58,742 nt of DNA from Caldilineaceae bacterium SB0664_bin_27. Lineage in GTDB: Bacteria > Chloroflexota > Anaerolineae > Caldilineales > Caldilineaceae. Below the pieces are notes generated by a model that saw only the letters and a list, made by a program, of their open reading frames with translations, was not told the origin of the DNA and did no database searches. Positions within the stretch are counted from its first letter, which is position 1, and the number at the start of each line of letters is the position of its first letter. Shown here one piece after another: positions 50,993 through 58,742 of the stretch. The stretch lies in assembly GCA_009838625.1 (NCBI GenBank), contig VXRG01000066.1:1-58742 (forward strand), in the 5' to 3' direction. The position numbers were made by a program, and so were the translations under genes.

Positions 50993-52006
50993 TCACCCGT
51001 TGCCGATTACGCGCAGGTCGGCCACCACGCCCTGGGCTTCGGCTTCGTAGAGTTTCCAAATGACGCGCAGGCTTTGCAGGCTGCGGCGGCCGTCGGTGAG
51101 GGGGCGGCGGCCGTGCTCCAGGCAGTCGACGAAGTGGATCAGCTCATTCTCAAGGTGCTTGCCCACGGCTGCCTGGAACAACAGTTGCTCGCTGCCTCCC
51201 TCCGCCTCCAGCGCGCCCTGGTGAAGGAACAGCTTCCCCTGGCTGATCTGCCCTTCCAACATGCCCTCGGTGCAGTGGGCGTGAAATGAGTATTTGAGGC
51301 GCGTGCCCTTGGCGCCCCATGTGCCGAAATGGTAGCCGAGGGCGCCGCTGGCGAATTTGAGCGAGACGTTGGATGTGCCCTCGCCCTCCATCCAGGGCGT
51401 GCCAAAGTTGGTGCCGATGTGGGTGCCGGAGACGGGCTGCCCCATCCAGGCGAGCAGGATGTCGATATAGTGGCAGCCGTGGCTGAAAAGCTGGCCGCCG
51501 CCGAGTGTCTCTTTGCGGTGCATCCAGCTGCCCGGCTCGCCCTGGGTATGCTGCTCGGTCCAGATCGAAAGCTGGAAGAGGTCGCCGTAGGTTTTGGCCT
51601 TGAGCAGGCGATCCATTTCGACGACGATCGGGTGAAAGCGCATACAGTAGGCGACCATCAGGGTACGGTTGGCGCGCTCGGCGGTCTCGATCAGGTCCAG
51701 ACATTCGGCTTCCGAGTTGGCCAGCGGCTTCTCCATCAGCAGATGTTTGCCGCGGCGCAGCAGGTCAATGCCGATGGGATGGTGGAGGTGATGGGGCACG
51801 GCGATGATGGCGGCGTCGATATGGTCGAGGACTTGGCGATAGTCGGGGGCGACGGTGTCGCAGCCCATCAGGTCGGCGGTGGTCTGGGCGCGCGGCAGGT
51901 CCGGGTCGACCGCGGCGGTGAAGAGAGCGCGACCCTGCAGTTTCTGGAAGGCGGCGCGGTGGGACTGGCCCATGCCGCCGCAGCCGATCAGGCCGATGCG
52001 GATCAT
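50993..52006 (-). CDS. Gfo/Idh/MocA family oxidoreductase
   Basis: A 337-residue oxidoreductase. IRIGLIGCGGMGQSH binds NAD(P). HHPIGIDLLRRGKHLLMEKPLANS has the canonical EKP catalytic lysine (about residue 95). LFSHGCHYIDILLAWMG has the conserved GxHxxD variant. It follows the two permeases after 51 bases, so it is probably co-transcribed with the importer and acts on its cargo. Confidence 0.9.
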   Translation of the reverse strand: MIRIGLIGCGGMGQSHRAAFQKLQGRALFTAAVDPDLPRAQTTADLMGCDTVAPDYRQVLDHIDAAIIAVPHHLHHPIGIDLLRRGKHLLMEKPLANSEAECLDLIETAERANRTLMVAYCMRFHPIVVEMDRLLKAKTYGDLFQLSIWTEQHTQGEPGSWMHRKETLGGGQLFSHGCHYIDILLAWMGQPVSGTHIGTNFGTPWMEGEGTSNVSLKFASGALGYHFGTWGAKGTRLKYSFHAHCTEGMLEGQISQGKLFLHQGALEAEGGSEQLLFQAAVGKHLENELIHFVDCLEHGRRPLTDGRRSLQSLRVIWKLYEAEAQGVVADLRVIGNG

Positions 52007-52057
52007 GGCTGCAGCCGCCGGGGGTCTGTCGTCAGAAAGCGGCCGTGCGCCACCGGC

Positions 52058-52978
52058 CTACCCCTTGATTCCGGTGCGGGCGATGCCTTGGATGAAGTGT
52101 TCCTGGCCGATGAAGAACATGACGACGATCGGCAAAATGCTGATGACGGCGCCGGCCTGAATCAACTCCCAGCGTCCACCCGACTGGTTGGTCAACAGCG
52201 TCAGCCCGAGGGTGATGGTCATGGTCTCGACCTTGGTGAGGAAGATCAGTGGGCCCATAAGGTTATTCCAGGAGCCGAGGAAGGTGAAGATGCCCAGCGT
52301 GGCCAGGCCCGGCTTGGAGAGGGGCAGGAAGATACGGTAGTAGATCTGAATAAAACTGCAGCCGTCGATGCGCGCCGCCTCCACCATTTCCTGGGGGATG
52401 GTGAGATAGAACTGGCGCATGAGGAAGATGCCAAAGGCGGTACCGAAGAAGAACGGCACGGTGAGCGGCAGGTGTGTGCTGAGCCAGCCGATGTCGCGAT
52501 AGAGCTTGAAGAGGGGAATGAGGGTGACGTGGAAGGGGATCATGATCGTGGCGAGGATGATGGCGAAGATAACGTTTTTGCCCGGGAAGCGCATGCGCGC
52601 GAAGGCGAAGGCGGCCATTGAGCAGCTCAAGAGGGCGCCGACCGTGGCAAACACCGCGATCTTGATGCTGTTGATCAGGAAGAGATCAAAGGGCAGCACG
52701 TCGAAAAGTCTGGGGTAGTTCCCCCACTGCGGCGGAATCGAGATCCACTTCGGCGGCAGCAGCAGTACTTCGCCCGGTTCCTTGAGCGAGGTGGAGATCA
52801 TCCAGAGCAGGGGAAGGAGCATTGTGGCGCCAACGAGGGTAAGAACCGCATAGAGCAGCACGCGCCACGTGATGTAAAGGACTCTGTAGGAGGTCAGGCC
52901 TTCGGATGCGGCAGCAGAGGCGCCGGGTATCGCCGTGGTGCGGGCCTCACCTATGGGGGGTGCGTCTTGTGCGCTCAT
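52058..52978 (-). CDS. Carbohydrate ABC transporter permease (MalG-like)
   Basis: A 306-residue permease with a ~30-residue N-terminal extension and six helices. The EAA loop is VEAARIDGCSFIQIYYRIFLPLSKP and the C-terminal EHFIQGIARTGIKG is typical. It starts 12 bases after the MalF-like gene, with GAGGT upstream. Confidence 0.92.
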   Translation of the reverse strand: MSAQDAPPIGEARTTAIPGASAAASEGLTSYRVLYITWRVLLYAVLTLVGATMLLPLLWMISTSLKEPGEVLLLPPKWISIPPQWGNYPRLFDVLPFDLFLINSIKIAVFATVGALLSCSMAAFAFARMRFPGKNVIFAIILATIMIPFHVTLIPLFKLYRDIGWLSTHLPLTVPFFFGTAFGIFLMRQFYLTIPQEMVEAARIDGCSFIQIYYRIFLPLSKPGLATLGIFTFLGSWNNLMGPLIFLTKVETMTITLGLTLLTNQSGGRWELIQAGAVISILPIVVMFFIGQEHFIQGIARTGIKG

Positions 52979-52990
52979 GGTGGTTCTACC

Positions 52991-53920
52991 TCAGAGTTCG
53001 TAATGGACCCAGCGTCTCTGGAACCAGAACTGGAACAGCGTCAGGCTGACGATGATAACGAAGAGTACATAGGCCAGCGCGGAGGCGTACCCCATGTGGA
53101 AGTTCTCAAACCCCTGTTGGAAAAGATAGTAGACGATCGTCTTGGTGGCGTTGACCGGCCCGCCCCTGGTCATCACATAGGCCTGGGCGAAGACCTGGAA
53201 GGAGTTGATTACGGACAGGGTGAGGACGAAGAAGGTGACGGGCGAGAGGAGCGGGATAGTGATGTTGATGAATTTGTGCCAGGCGTTGGCGCCGTCGACG
53301 GTGGCGGCTTCGTAATAGTCCTGGGGAATGCCCTGCAGGCCGGCGATGAAGATGACGATGTTGTAGCCGAGGCCGTGCCAGATGCTCATGATGATGATGG
53401 CCGGCATCGCCCAGGTGACGCTGCTCAGCCAGCGCACGCCGCGGAAACCCAGTGAGCGCAGCAGTTCGTTGACGAGGCCGAAGTCTGACTGGTAGAGCCA
53501 GAGCCAGAGCACGGAAATAGCGACCACCGAGGAGACGACGGGCAGGAAGTAGATCGTGCGGAAGACGGCCACGAACCGGATCTTCTGGTTGAGCGCGATC
53601 GCCAGCAGGAGGGCGAGAACGGTTCCTGTGGGGACGGTCCCCAATACGTAGTAGCCCGTGTTCTTGATCGTGATCCAAAAGAGCGGGTCTTCGGTCAGAA
53701 GTTCGATATAGTTATCGAAGGCCTGCCACTTGGGCGTGCTCAGCAGGTTCCAGCGGGTAAAGCTGTAATAGAGCGAGGCCAGCACGGGGCTGGCAGTAAA
53801 GACGATCAGCCCCAGGATGGTGGGCAGGATGAGGATATAGGCTTCGATCGCCTCCCGCCCCCGGTTGCTCCCCAGGAATTCGCGCACCCGTCCGCGCGCA
53901 GGTGTCGTTACAGCGCTCAT
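52991..53920 (-). CDS. Sugar ABC transporter permease (MalF-like)
   Basis: A 309-residue permease. EAIEAYILILPTILGLIVF is the first helix and YYSFTRWNLL follows, as in MalF/UgpA proteins. The EAA loop reads YEAATVDGANAWHKFINITIPLL. GGAGAG precedes ATG 53920. It is the second gene of the binding protein-permease-permease-oxidoreductase operon. Confidence 0.92.
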   Translation of the reverse strand: MSAVTTPARGRVREFLGSNRGREAIEAYILILPTILGLIVFTASPVLASLYYSFTRWNLLSTPKWQAFDNYIELLTEDPLFWITIKNTGYYVLGTVPTGTVLALLLAIALNQKIRFVAVFRTIYFLPVVSSVVAISVLWLWLYQSDFGLVNELLRSLGFRGVRWLSSVTWAMPAIIIMSIWHGLGYNIVIFIAGLQGIPQDYYEAATVDGANAWHKFINITIPLLSPVTFFVLTLSVINSFQVFAQAYVMTRGGPVNATKTIVYYLFQQGFENFHMGYASALAYVLFVIIVSLTLFQFWFQRRWVHYEL

Positions 53921-53937
53921 ACAACTCTCTCCAGGCT

Positions 53938-54010
53938 GCGAGGAGAGAGAAAAGAGGAGTCAGCCCCTCTCTTTTCTCTCTCCTTTCTTCACTCCACTCA
54001 CTCCTCGCTG
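53938..54010. repeat. GA-rich intergenic repeat with long hairpin, copy 4
   Basis: This copy contains a perfect 15-base inverted repeat: GGAGAGAGAAAAGAG (53942-53956) and CTCTTTTCTCTCTCC (53969-53983), with a 12-base loop. It lies between the binding-protein gene and its permease, where a stem could protect the upstream mRNA and lower permease expression. Confidence 0.6.
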
Positions 54011-54014
54011 TTTG

Positions 54015-55394
54015 CTATCCAAGCAGCTCTTCGCGGGAGCGTTCGAGGACGGCGTTGACACGCGACTCAAGGTCGTCGGTCGCCTCTTGCACCGTCTTGA
54101 CCTGCAGCATGGCCGCTTCCTGTTCTTCCCTGGCGATACCGGCGATCTCACCTTCAGCCGGGCCGTTGAAGACGGGAGTAGCGTCTTTCAAAAGCTGGTT
54201 GAGAATCCACAACTGCGTGGGCGGAGCGGTGCGATCCTGCACGTAGATCAGGCCTTCCGCGGTAGGAATATGGGCGGGGAAGGGGAAGATGGTCTCGGCG
54301 TACATGACGGCGCCATCGCCCATCGTCAGCCACTTGATGTATTCCCACGACTCATCAGGGTGCGGGGCTGAGCTGGTAATCGAGATACCGTTCTGGTAGG
54401 CATCGATCGTGTTCTTGCCCGTTACAGGATGCGCGGGGGGCGTGAAGACGTCCCACTCGAAGTCCTCGATCTCGGAGAAGGAGGGGATCATCCAGTCACC
54501 CATGACGGCGAAAGCGACGCGGCCGGTTTCAAATGGGTTGAACTGGAGGTTGGCCTCGGGCGGCATGGCGACTTCATGCTCGTTGATCAGGTCAACCATC
54601 CACTGGAAGGCCTCCATCGGCTCGTCCTCTTTGATAAGACAGCCGTTGTAGTCCTCGTCATAGAAAGCGCCGCCGGCCTGGAAGATCCAGAAATTCATGC
54701 GGGCATTGCCGTCTACGGGTGTGTCCATGCCGTAGGACTCGGCTGAGCCGTCGTCGTTGATGACGGTGAACTCTTTGCCCGCCTCGACGATCGTATCCCA
54801 AGTCCAGCTTTCGTCCGGATCGGAAATGCCCTTTTCGGCGAACCAGTTCTTGTTCCAGAACCACATGGTGCCGGAGTGCCAGACGGTGGGGAAGGCGTGC
54901 AGGTCGCCGGAGCCGCACCGGATTTGGCCGGGTTGCCAGCGGCCTTGTGTGATCGCGCCCTCATAGAAGTCGTTGAGGTCGACGCCATCACGCTCGACGA
55001 ATGGATCCAGCGGAATCGTAACCCCGTTGTGCGCGAAGCGCACGTGATAGTAGGGCGAGTGGTGCATGATGTCGGGTGAATCACCGGCGGCCGTGGAGGC
55101 CAACATCTTCTGCCAGTAGTTGGACCAGGAGGTGATGTCCTCCTGCAGCTTGATGTTGGGGTAGGCCTCCTGGAAGGCCTCCTGGAGGACGCCCTGCTTC
55201 TCTACCTGGAAGCCCCAGTAGGCGAGGCGCAGCTCGACGGTCTCCATGCCGCCGTCGTCGCCGCTGGCCATCGTGTCACCTGCGGGTGCGGGCGCGGCGC
55301 AGGCCGCGGTCACCATGACGCCGGCGGTCGCCGCGGCAGTTTGCAGGAATGCGCGACGCGACAGCCGCTTGCTGACCAATGCGTTATTCTCCAT
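54015..55394 (-). CDS. Sugar ABC transporter binding protein with Tat lipoprotein signal
   Basis: A 459-residue binding protein. The leader has LSRRAFLQTAAA (twin arginine, about residues 11-22) and a lipobox TAAC near residue 32. ELRLAYWGF begins the mature fold, and SYYWQKMLASTAAGDSPDIM-type and VAFAVMGDWMIPSF segments are typical. AGGAG lies 8 bases before ATG 55394. It heads the operon; a consensus -10 is 75 bases upstream. Confidence 0.92.
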   Translation of the reverse strand: MENNALVSKRLSRRAFLQTAAATAGVMVTAACAAPAPAGDTMASGDDGGMETVELRLAYWGFQVEKQGVLQEAFQEAYPNIKLQEDITSWSNYWQKMLASTAAGDSPDIMHHSPYYHVRFAHNGVTIPLDPFVERDGVDLNDFYEGAITQGRWQPGQIRCGSGDLHAFPTVWHSGTMWFWNKNWFAEKGISDPDESWTWDTIVEAGKEFTVINDDGSAESYGMDTPVDGNARMNFWIFQAGGAFYDEDYNGCLIKEDEPMEAFQWMVDLINEHEVAMPPEANLQFNPFETGRVAFAVMGDWMIPSFSEIEDFEWDVFTPPAHPVTGKNTIDAYQNGISITSSAPHPDESWEYIKWLTMGDGAVMYAETIFPFPAHIPTAEGLIYVQDRTAPPTQLWILNQLLKDATPVFNGPAEGEIAGIAREEQEAAMLQVKTVQEATDDLESRVNAVLERSREELLG

Positions 55395-55467
55395 CGTCGG
55401 TTTCTCCTTGGGTCGATTGAAGTGGATTGGATCTGTTTTTCGAGGTGGTGGAGACTGCTGGAGAGTG

Positions 55468-55496
55468 ATTATAACATAATTTGAGTAGATGATAAA
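55468..55496 (-). promoter_or_regulatory. Promoter of 52-55 kb ABC operon
   Basis: Reverse strand: perfect TATAAT (55473-55468) 17 bases after a weak TTTATC (55496-55491), 74 bases before ATG 55394. The surrounding region is AT-rich. Confidence 0.5.
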
Positions 55497-55861
55497 AGGC
55501 TTCGCAACGGTCAGGTGCTACGCGAAATTGGGGTAGCGGAGAGGAGAGAGGCGGGTGACTAGCGTCACTTGCAGGCGGATGAGGACATCATCTACTATCT
55601 GTAGTTACGACGTGTCCTCGCTGCGATGTCGACAGTCCCAAAAACTACTGGGGTTGGATCAGGCAGGACAGGCTATGGACGGTACAGCACATAAGCTCAA
55701 GACTAAGAGTAGCGCGGTAAGGATTGGCGTAGCTAGACATGGCATGGGTAGTGCAGCAGAAAGCTCGATGTGAGTTGCGAGGGCAGATCGATGAGTTATC
55801 AGCACTATGGACGTAGACATAACAGTGCATCGTGGCGTTTATGGCGGAAGAAGAGGATGAG
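55497..55861. other. Intergenic region upstream of exonuclease gene
   Basis: No gene is recognised. A short GA-rich tract (GGAGAGGAGAGAGG near 55536) belongs to the dispersed intergenic repeat. The composition is lower in GC than the flanking metabolic genes. No convincing forward promoter was found. Confidence 0.4.
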
Positions 55862-56518
55862 ATGAGGCGTGTTGGAGCGTTTCTGGACACGGAGACAACA
55901 GGGCTGAAAGGCCACGACGAGATAATTGAATTTGCGCTGGTGCTGTTTCGGTACGACATATCACGCCGGAAGTTACGAGTGATCGACCGCTATCACGGCT
56001 TGCGGGAGCCGTCATGCGCCATTGACCCTGGCGCGGAGGCGGTGCATGGAATCTCGTTCGACAAAGTGCGGGGAAAACGACTGAAAGACCGGGTAGTACG
56101 ACGAATATTGGGAAAGGCGGATTTTCTGATCGCACACAACGCCGTTTTCGACCGCCGCTTTGTCGAGAAATTATATCCAGAGACGAAGGGAATTCGCTGG
56201 TACTGTTCGATGAACGGGATCAGATGGAAAGAGAAAGGGTTCGCTTCAAAGGGATTGCAGCAACTGATGGCCGATCACGGGATCGAAACGGAGCGGGGGC
56301 ACAGGGCGCTTGATGACGTGATGGGTGCGCTGGAGCTACTTGCACAACGGGACGAGAAGAAAGGTCGGCCCTACCTGTCGGAACTGCTGGGTGTCGAGTC
56401 GGACGAGGTGGAGCAGACAAAGCAAGGCCGCTTGGGCAGATCGTTGAAAATAACCGGGATCTTGATTGTGGCCTTAATCTTGCTTTCAGTTTGTGGCGCT
56501 CTTTTCGGCCTTAGTTAG
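55862..56518 (+). CDS. DEDDh exonuclease domain protein with C-terminal membrane helix
   Basis: A DnaQ-like 3'-5' exonuclease domain of ~185 residues. Exo I is FLDTETTG (D9, E11), Exo II is AHNAVFDRRF and Exo III is HRALDDV, so all DEDDh residues are present. The C-terminus ends in a ~20-residue hydrophobic stretch (ITGILIVALILLSVCGALFGL) that would anchor it in the membrane, which is unusual for this family. ATG 55862 is favoured by GAAGAGG 6 bases upstream and by the domain beginning at once; ATG 55841 is possible. Neighbours give no clue. Confidence 0.82.
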   Translation: MRRVGAFLDTETTGLKGHDEIIEFALVLFRYDISRRKLRVIDRYHGLREPSCAIDPGAEAVHGISFDKVRGKRLKDRVVRRILGKADFLIAHNAVFDRRFVEKLYPETKGIRWYCSMNGIRWKEKGFASKGLQQLMADHGIETERGHRALDDVMGALELLAQRDEKKGRPYLSELLGVESDEVEQTKQGRLGRSLKITGILIVALILLSVCGALFGLS

Positions 56519-56886
56519 TAAGAAAAGGGCGCGTCCAACTTCAGCCGTTTGGACATTTGGCGGCAATCTTATTACTTGGCGCTTAGCAAACACATGAATC
56601 TTGAATCTGAGAATCAGTCTCAATAAAACAAGAAGTTGGAATTCAACCGGCCGACCGTACATGTTGTGAAATTGAGACAGTTACGCGGACGGGAGTGGCA
56701 GGTCCGATGCGCTTGCCTGCACTATCATGAAGCCATGCCATTGATGGCTGTCTCGGATAATGGCAAACAACCCACTGCAGTTGGGCTGTACCAGTTGACT
56801 TCAAGTGGGGCACTCGGAACGGCCGAATGCTCTTCAGGCTGGCGCCGCAGTTCCCCGTCCGTAGCATCGCCTTGTGAGAAGAGCGC
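56519..56886. other. Intergenic region, nothing recognised
   Basis: About 370 bases between the exonuclease and the GH32-like gene. Short frames on both strands have no family resemblance. No clear hairpin terminator or promoter pair is seen. Confidence 0.4.
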
Positions 56887-58365
56887 ATGATTTTCAAACC
56901 AGAAATCGCGGCCCGGCTGTGGGATACCTGGCTGTACTACCACGAGGGCAGGCACTATCTCTTTTATCTTCACCGCATGCGCGCGGGCGGCCCCTATGAT
57001 GGGATGAGCGTCGCCACTTCAGATGACGGCGTTCACTTTGCCGACCGGGGGCCGATCATCCACAAGGCCAAAGACGCCGTCTGGATGGGCACGGGAATGG
57101 TGTGGCGCGCCGGCGACCGGTTTATGCTCAACTTCTCGGAGGAACGCGGCGGGGTACAGGAGATCTTCTTCGCCGAATCGGACGACCTGCTGCAGTGGCA
57201 GCGGCTTCCCGACGAGGAGTATGTGAGCCGGGCCGACCCGCGCTGGTATGCGGAATCGCCGATGTTCGCAAGCCAGCGCTGGGACTGCATCTGGGTTCTG
57301 CCGCGGGAGGACGGGCCGGGTTATGTTGGCTTCCTCACCGCGGTGGCCAAGGATGGGCCGCCCGGGCTGTGCGGCACCGCCGGCTGTGTTGTATCCGATG
57401 ACGGCCGCCACTTTCGGGCGGCACCGCCGGTGATCGAGACCGGCCTGTGGGGTGAACGTATCGAGGTGGGCGCGGTGGAGAAGATCGGCGACCGGTACTA
57501 CATGCTGCTGGGGGTCGGGAAGTCGCATGCGCTGGGTTCGCGGCACCTGTCGGAGCTGCTGGCGGGCGAGTGCGGGATGTACGTTCTCTCCTCGCAGTCG
57601 CAGACCGGGCCGTACCGGCTCGATCCCGGTCAGCGGCTACTGCTGGGCAACAGCCCCAAGCGGCTGAACTATTTTGCGCGCTTCTATCGCTGCGGCGAGC
57701 AGTTGCTGCTCAACCACCACACGGTGCCGCGCCAGAAGGGCGACGAATCCTATTTTTCGCCGCTGAAGACGGTCCATCGCGACGCCGCGGGCATTCTGAG
57801 CCTGCGCTGGTGGCCCGGCAACGAAGCGTTGAAGGGGCGTTCGCTGTCGGTGGGGCTGGAAGGATGCGAGTTCTACGGCCTGCGGTCCGGTGACTGTCCG
57901 GTCGAGAGTGGGCGCCTGCAGCTGGCGGCTGCGGCCGGAGGGCTGGCGGTCCTTCCGGTGAAGTTCGACCTGGCTCGGGGGGTCATCCTGGAAGCGGAGC
58001 TGACCTTTCAGGAATTAAACGGTCCTCTCGGCGGCGCCGGTTTCTTCATCGAAGGCGGCCCCGGCTACGCCGGCAGCTTGTTTGTGGCACAGAGTAATAA
58101 CCGCTTGACGACAGGACCCTATACTTCACCCACGGAAGACGGCTACGCCTTCCAACCGGAGGACGCGAAGCCCCTCCCCTTCACACCCGGACAGACTCAA
58201 CGTTGGCGGATTCTATTGCGGAACGAGTTCGCGGAGCTTTACGTCGACGACGAGTTGATCCAGGGCTACACGCTGCCCCATGCGCCAACTGGCCGGCTGG
58301 GCTTTGTCATCGAGGCCGGTTCGGGGGCTGCGGCCAACGTACGCGGCTGGGAAATGTCCCTCTAG
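56887..58365 (+). CDS. GH32-like beta-propeller glycosidase
   Basis: A 492-residue protein with the five-bladed propeller plus C-terminal beta-sandwich layout of GH32/GH43-type enzymes. The N-terminal AARLWDTWLYYHEGRHYLFYL is placed like the GH32 nucleophile segment. VATSDDGVHFADRG and VSDDGRHFRAAP are blade motifs. SRADPRWYAESPMF resembles the RDP and EC(P) motifs, with E as candidate acid. The second half (after ~330) has the jelly-roll features LEAELTFQ, GAGFFIEGG and LYVDDELIQGYT. No signal peptide is present. The substrate is unknown; the canonical NDPNG motif is absent. Confidence 0.75.
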   Translation: MIFKPEIAARLWDTWLYYHEGRHYLFYLHRMRAGGPYDGMSVATSDDGVHFADRGPIIHKAKDAVWMGTGMVWRAGDRFMLNFSEERGGVQEIFFAESDDLLQWQRLPDEEYVSRADPRWYAESPMFASQRWDCIWVLPREDGPGYVGFLTAVAKDGPPGLCGTAGCVVSDDGRHFRAAPPVIETGLWGERIEVGAVEKIGDRYYMLLGVGKSHALGSRHLSELLAGECGMYVLSSQSQTGPYRLDPGQRLLLGNSPKRLNYFARFYRCGEQLLLNHHTVPRQKGDESYFSPLKTVHRDAAGILSLRWWPGNEALKGRSLSVGLEGCEFYGLRSGDCPVESGRLQLAAAAGGLAVLPVKFDLARGVILEAELTFQELNGPLGGAGFFIEGGPGYAGSLFVAQSNNRLTTGPYTSPTEDGYAFQPEDAKPLPFTPGQTQRWRILLRNEFAELYVDDELIQGYTLPHAPTGRLGFVIEAGSGAAANVRGWEMSL

Positions 58366-58447
58366 GCGCACGCATTCCAACACGCCTCTACAACTGACCG
58401 GAACTCTCCAGTGATGAGGGGGGGGCTGTCGATCGATGGGGGAGCCA

Positions 58448-58468
58448 GGGCAGGCACAAGGCCTGCCC
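58448..58468. repeat. REP-like palindrome
   Basis: GGGCAGGC-ACAAG-GCCTGCCC, an 8-base perfect stem, 82 bases after the GH32-like stop. The same palindrome type recurs in intergenic regions of various bacterial genomes, as far as I recall. It could also end transcription weakly. Confidence 0.5.
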
Positions 58469-58625
58469 CTACTTTGGCGTTCCCTAATTGGGGGGCACAT
58501 TGGCAGACGCAAAGCCCGCCGAACCGCAGTGGTTAGTGGTCAGAGACGGCGCGGGGAGCAGGCACTGTTCGCCAGCCAAACCGTTCCAATTGTCCACGAC
58601 GGTGGTACTAGCGAAGGGGGGCGTT

Positions 58626-58693
58626 GGGGGGGGGGGGCCCCCCCCCCCCCGGCGGCCCCGCGGGGCGCCCACCCCCCCCCCGGGGGGGGGGGG
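58626..58693. other. Poly-G/poly-C palindrome, possible assembly artefact
   Basis: 12 G, then 13 C, a short GC-only core, 10 C and 12 G. Such uninterrupted homopolymers are found nowhere else in the window and stand about 50 bases from its end. An artefact of sequencing or assembly is the simplest reading. Confidence 0.6.
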
Positions 58694-58742
58694 TCGGCGA
58701 TTTGTGTGTGTGTCAGAAAGATCGGGCGGTAAGAGAGGCGTT

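Noticed and set aside
51329..52621. Forward open frame of 430 codons opposite oxidoreductase and permease genes
   Set aside because: It covers parts of two solid reverse-strand genes and has low-complexity composition without motifs.
1..58742. CRISPR arrays, tRNA or rRNA genes, transposases and phage genes
   Set aside because: Looked for; no direct-repeat array with regular spacers, no recognisable RNA gene and no transposase or integrase motif was found.

Overview
The window is a GC-rich chromosomal segment. Its gene content and style suggest a Chloroflexota bacterium, perhaps Caldilineaceae-like. The grounds are many CUT1-type sugar ABC importers whose binding proteins carry Tat-type or plain lipoprotein leaders with an Ala-Cys or Ser-Cys lipobox, repeated Gfo/Idh/MocA oxidoreductases, phytanoyl-CoA-type dioxygenases, enolase-superfamily sugar-acid dehydratases and many toxin-antitoxin fragments. 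This placement is inference: no rRNA, tRNA or ribosomal protein gene is present to confirm it.

Layout. 1-3.8 kb is a small accessory zone: a HicA toxin and HicB antitoxin joined in one reading frame, a phytanoyl-CoA dioxygenase-like gene, and a lower-GC three-gene reverse-strand cassette led by a TIGR04255 protein. 3.9-9.4 kb holds sugar-acid metabolism: an enolase-superfamily dehydratase, a LarA-type nickel racemase homologue, a tagaturonate-epimerase-family protein and a class III aminotransferase. 9.4-16.6 kb is a forward run ending in a B12-dependent diol/glycerol dehydratase (fused alpha-beta chain plus small subunit), preceded by an exactly spaced 552-bp tandem duplication, and followed by an ABC exporter and a D-cysteine desulfhydrase/ACC-deaminase-like PLP enzyme.

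16.7-43 kb is carbohydrate scavenging. There are three ABC import operons (21.9-25.6, 27.3-30.7 and 37.2-40.5 kb), two close paralogues of a large GH67-like glycosidase (18.3-20.4 kb and 31.9-34.0 kb), a GH127 arabinofuranosidase, two zinc-less medium-chain dehydrogenases, a 2-hydroxyacid dehydrogenase, another dioxygenase and another enolase-superfamily enzyme. The two GH67-like loci look like diverged versions of one module (importer + glycosidase + dehydrogenase). 43-48.2 kb holds a MetE-like protein, an AAA ATPase/TOPRIM pair that may be a defence system, a HigBA toxin-antitoxin pair, an HpcH/HpaI aldolase and an orphan ribbon-helix-helix antitoxin. 48.4-55.5 kb is a fourth sugar importer operon with three Gfo/Idh/MocA oxidoreductases and a DUF2283 pseudogene. 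55.8-58.4 kb has a DEDDh exonuclease with a membrane tail and a GH32-like beta-propeller protein. The last ~120 bases contain an implausible poly-G/poly-C palindrome that may be a contig-end artefact.

Together the genes suggest import of oligosaccharides carrying uronic acid or arabinose residues, release of monosaccharides by GH67-like, GH127 and GH32-like enzymes, oxidation by the dehydrogenases, and breakdown of sugar acids by dehydratases, the epimerase and the aldolase. The best candidates for undescribed biology are the TIGR04255 cassette, the duplicated VOC/diol-dehydratase junction, the GH67-like paralogue pair and the AAA/TOPRIM pair.
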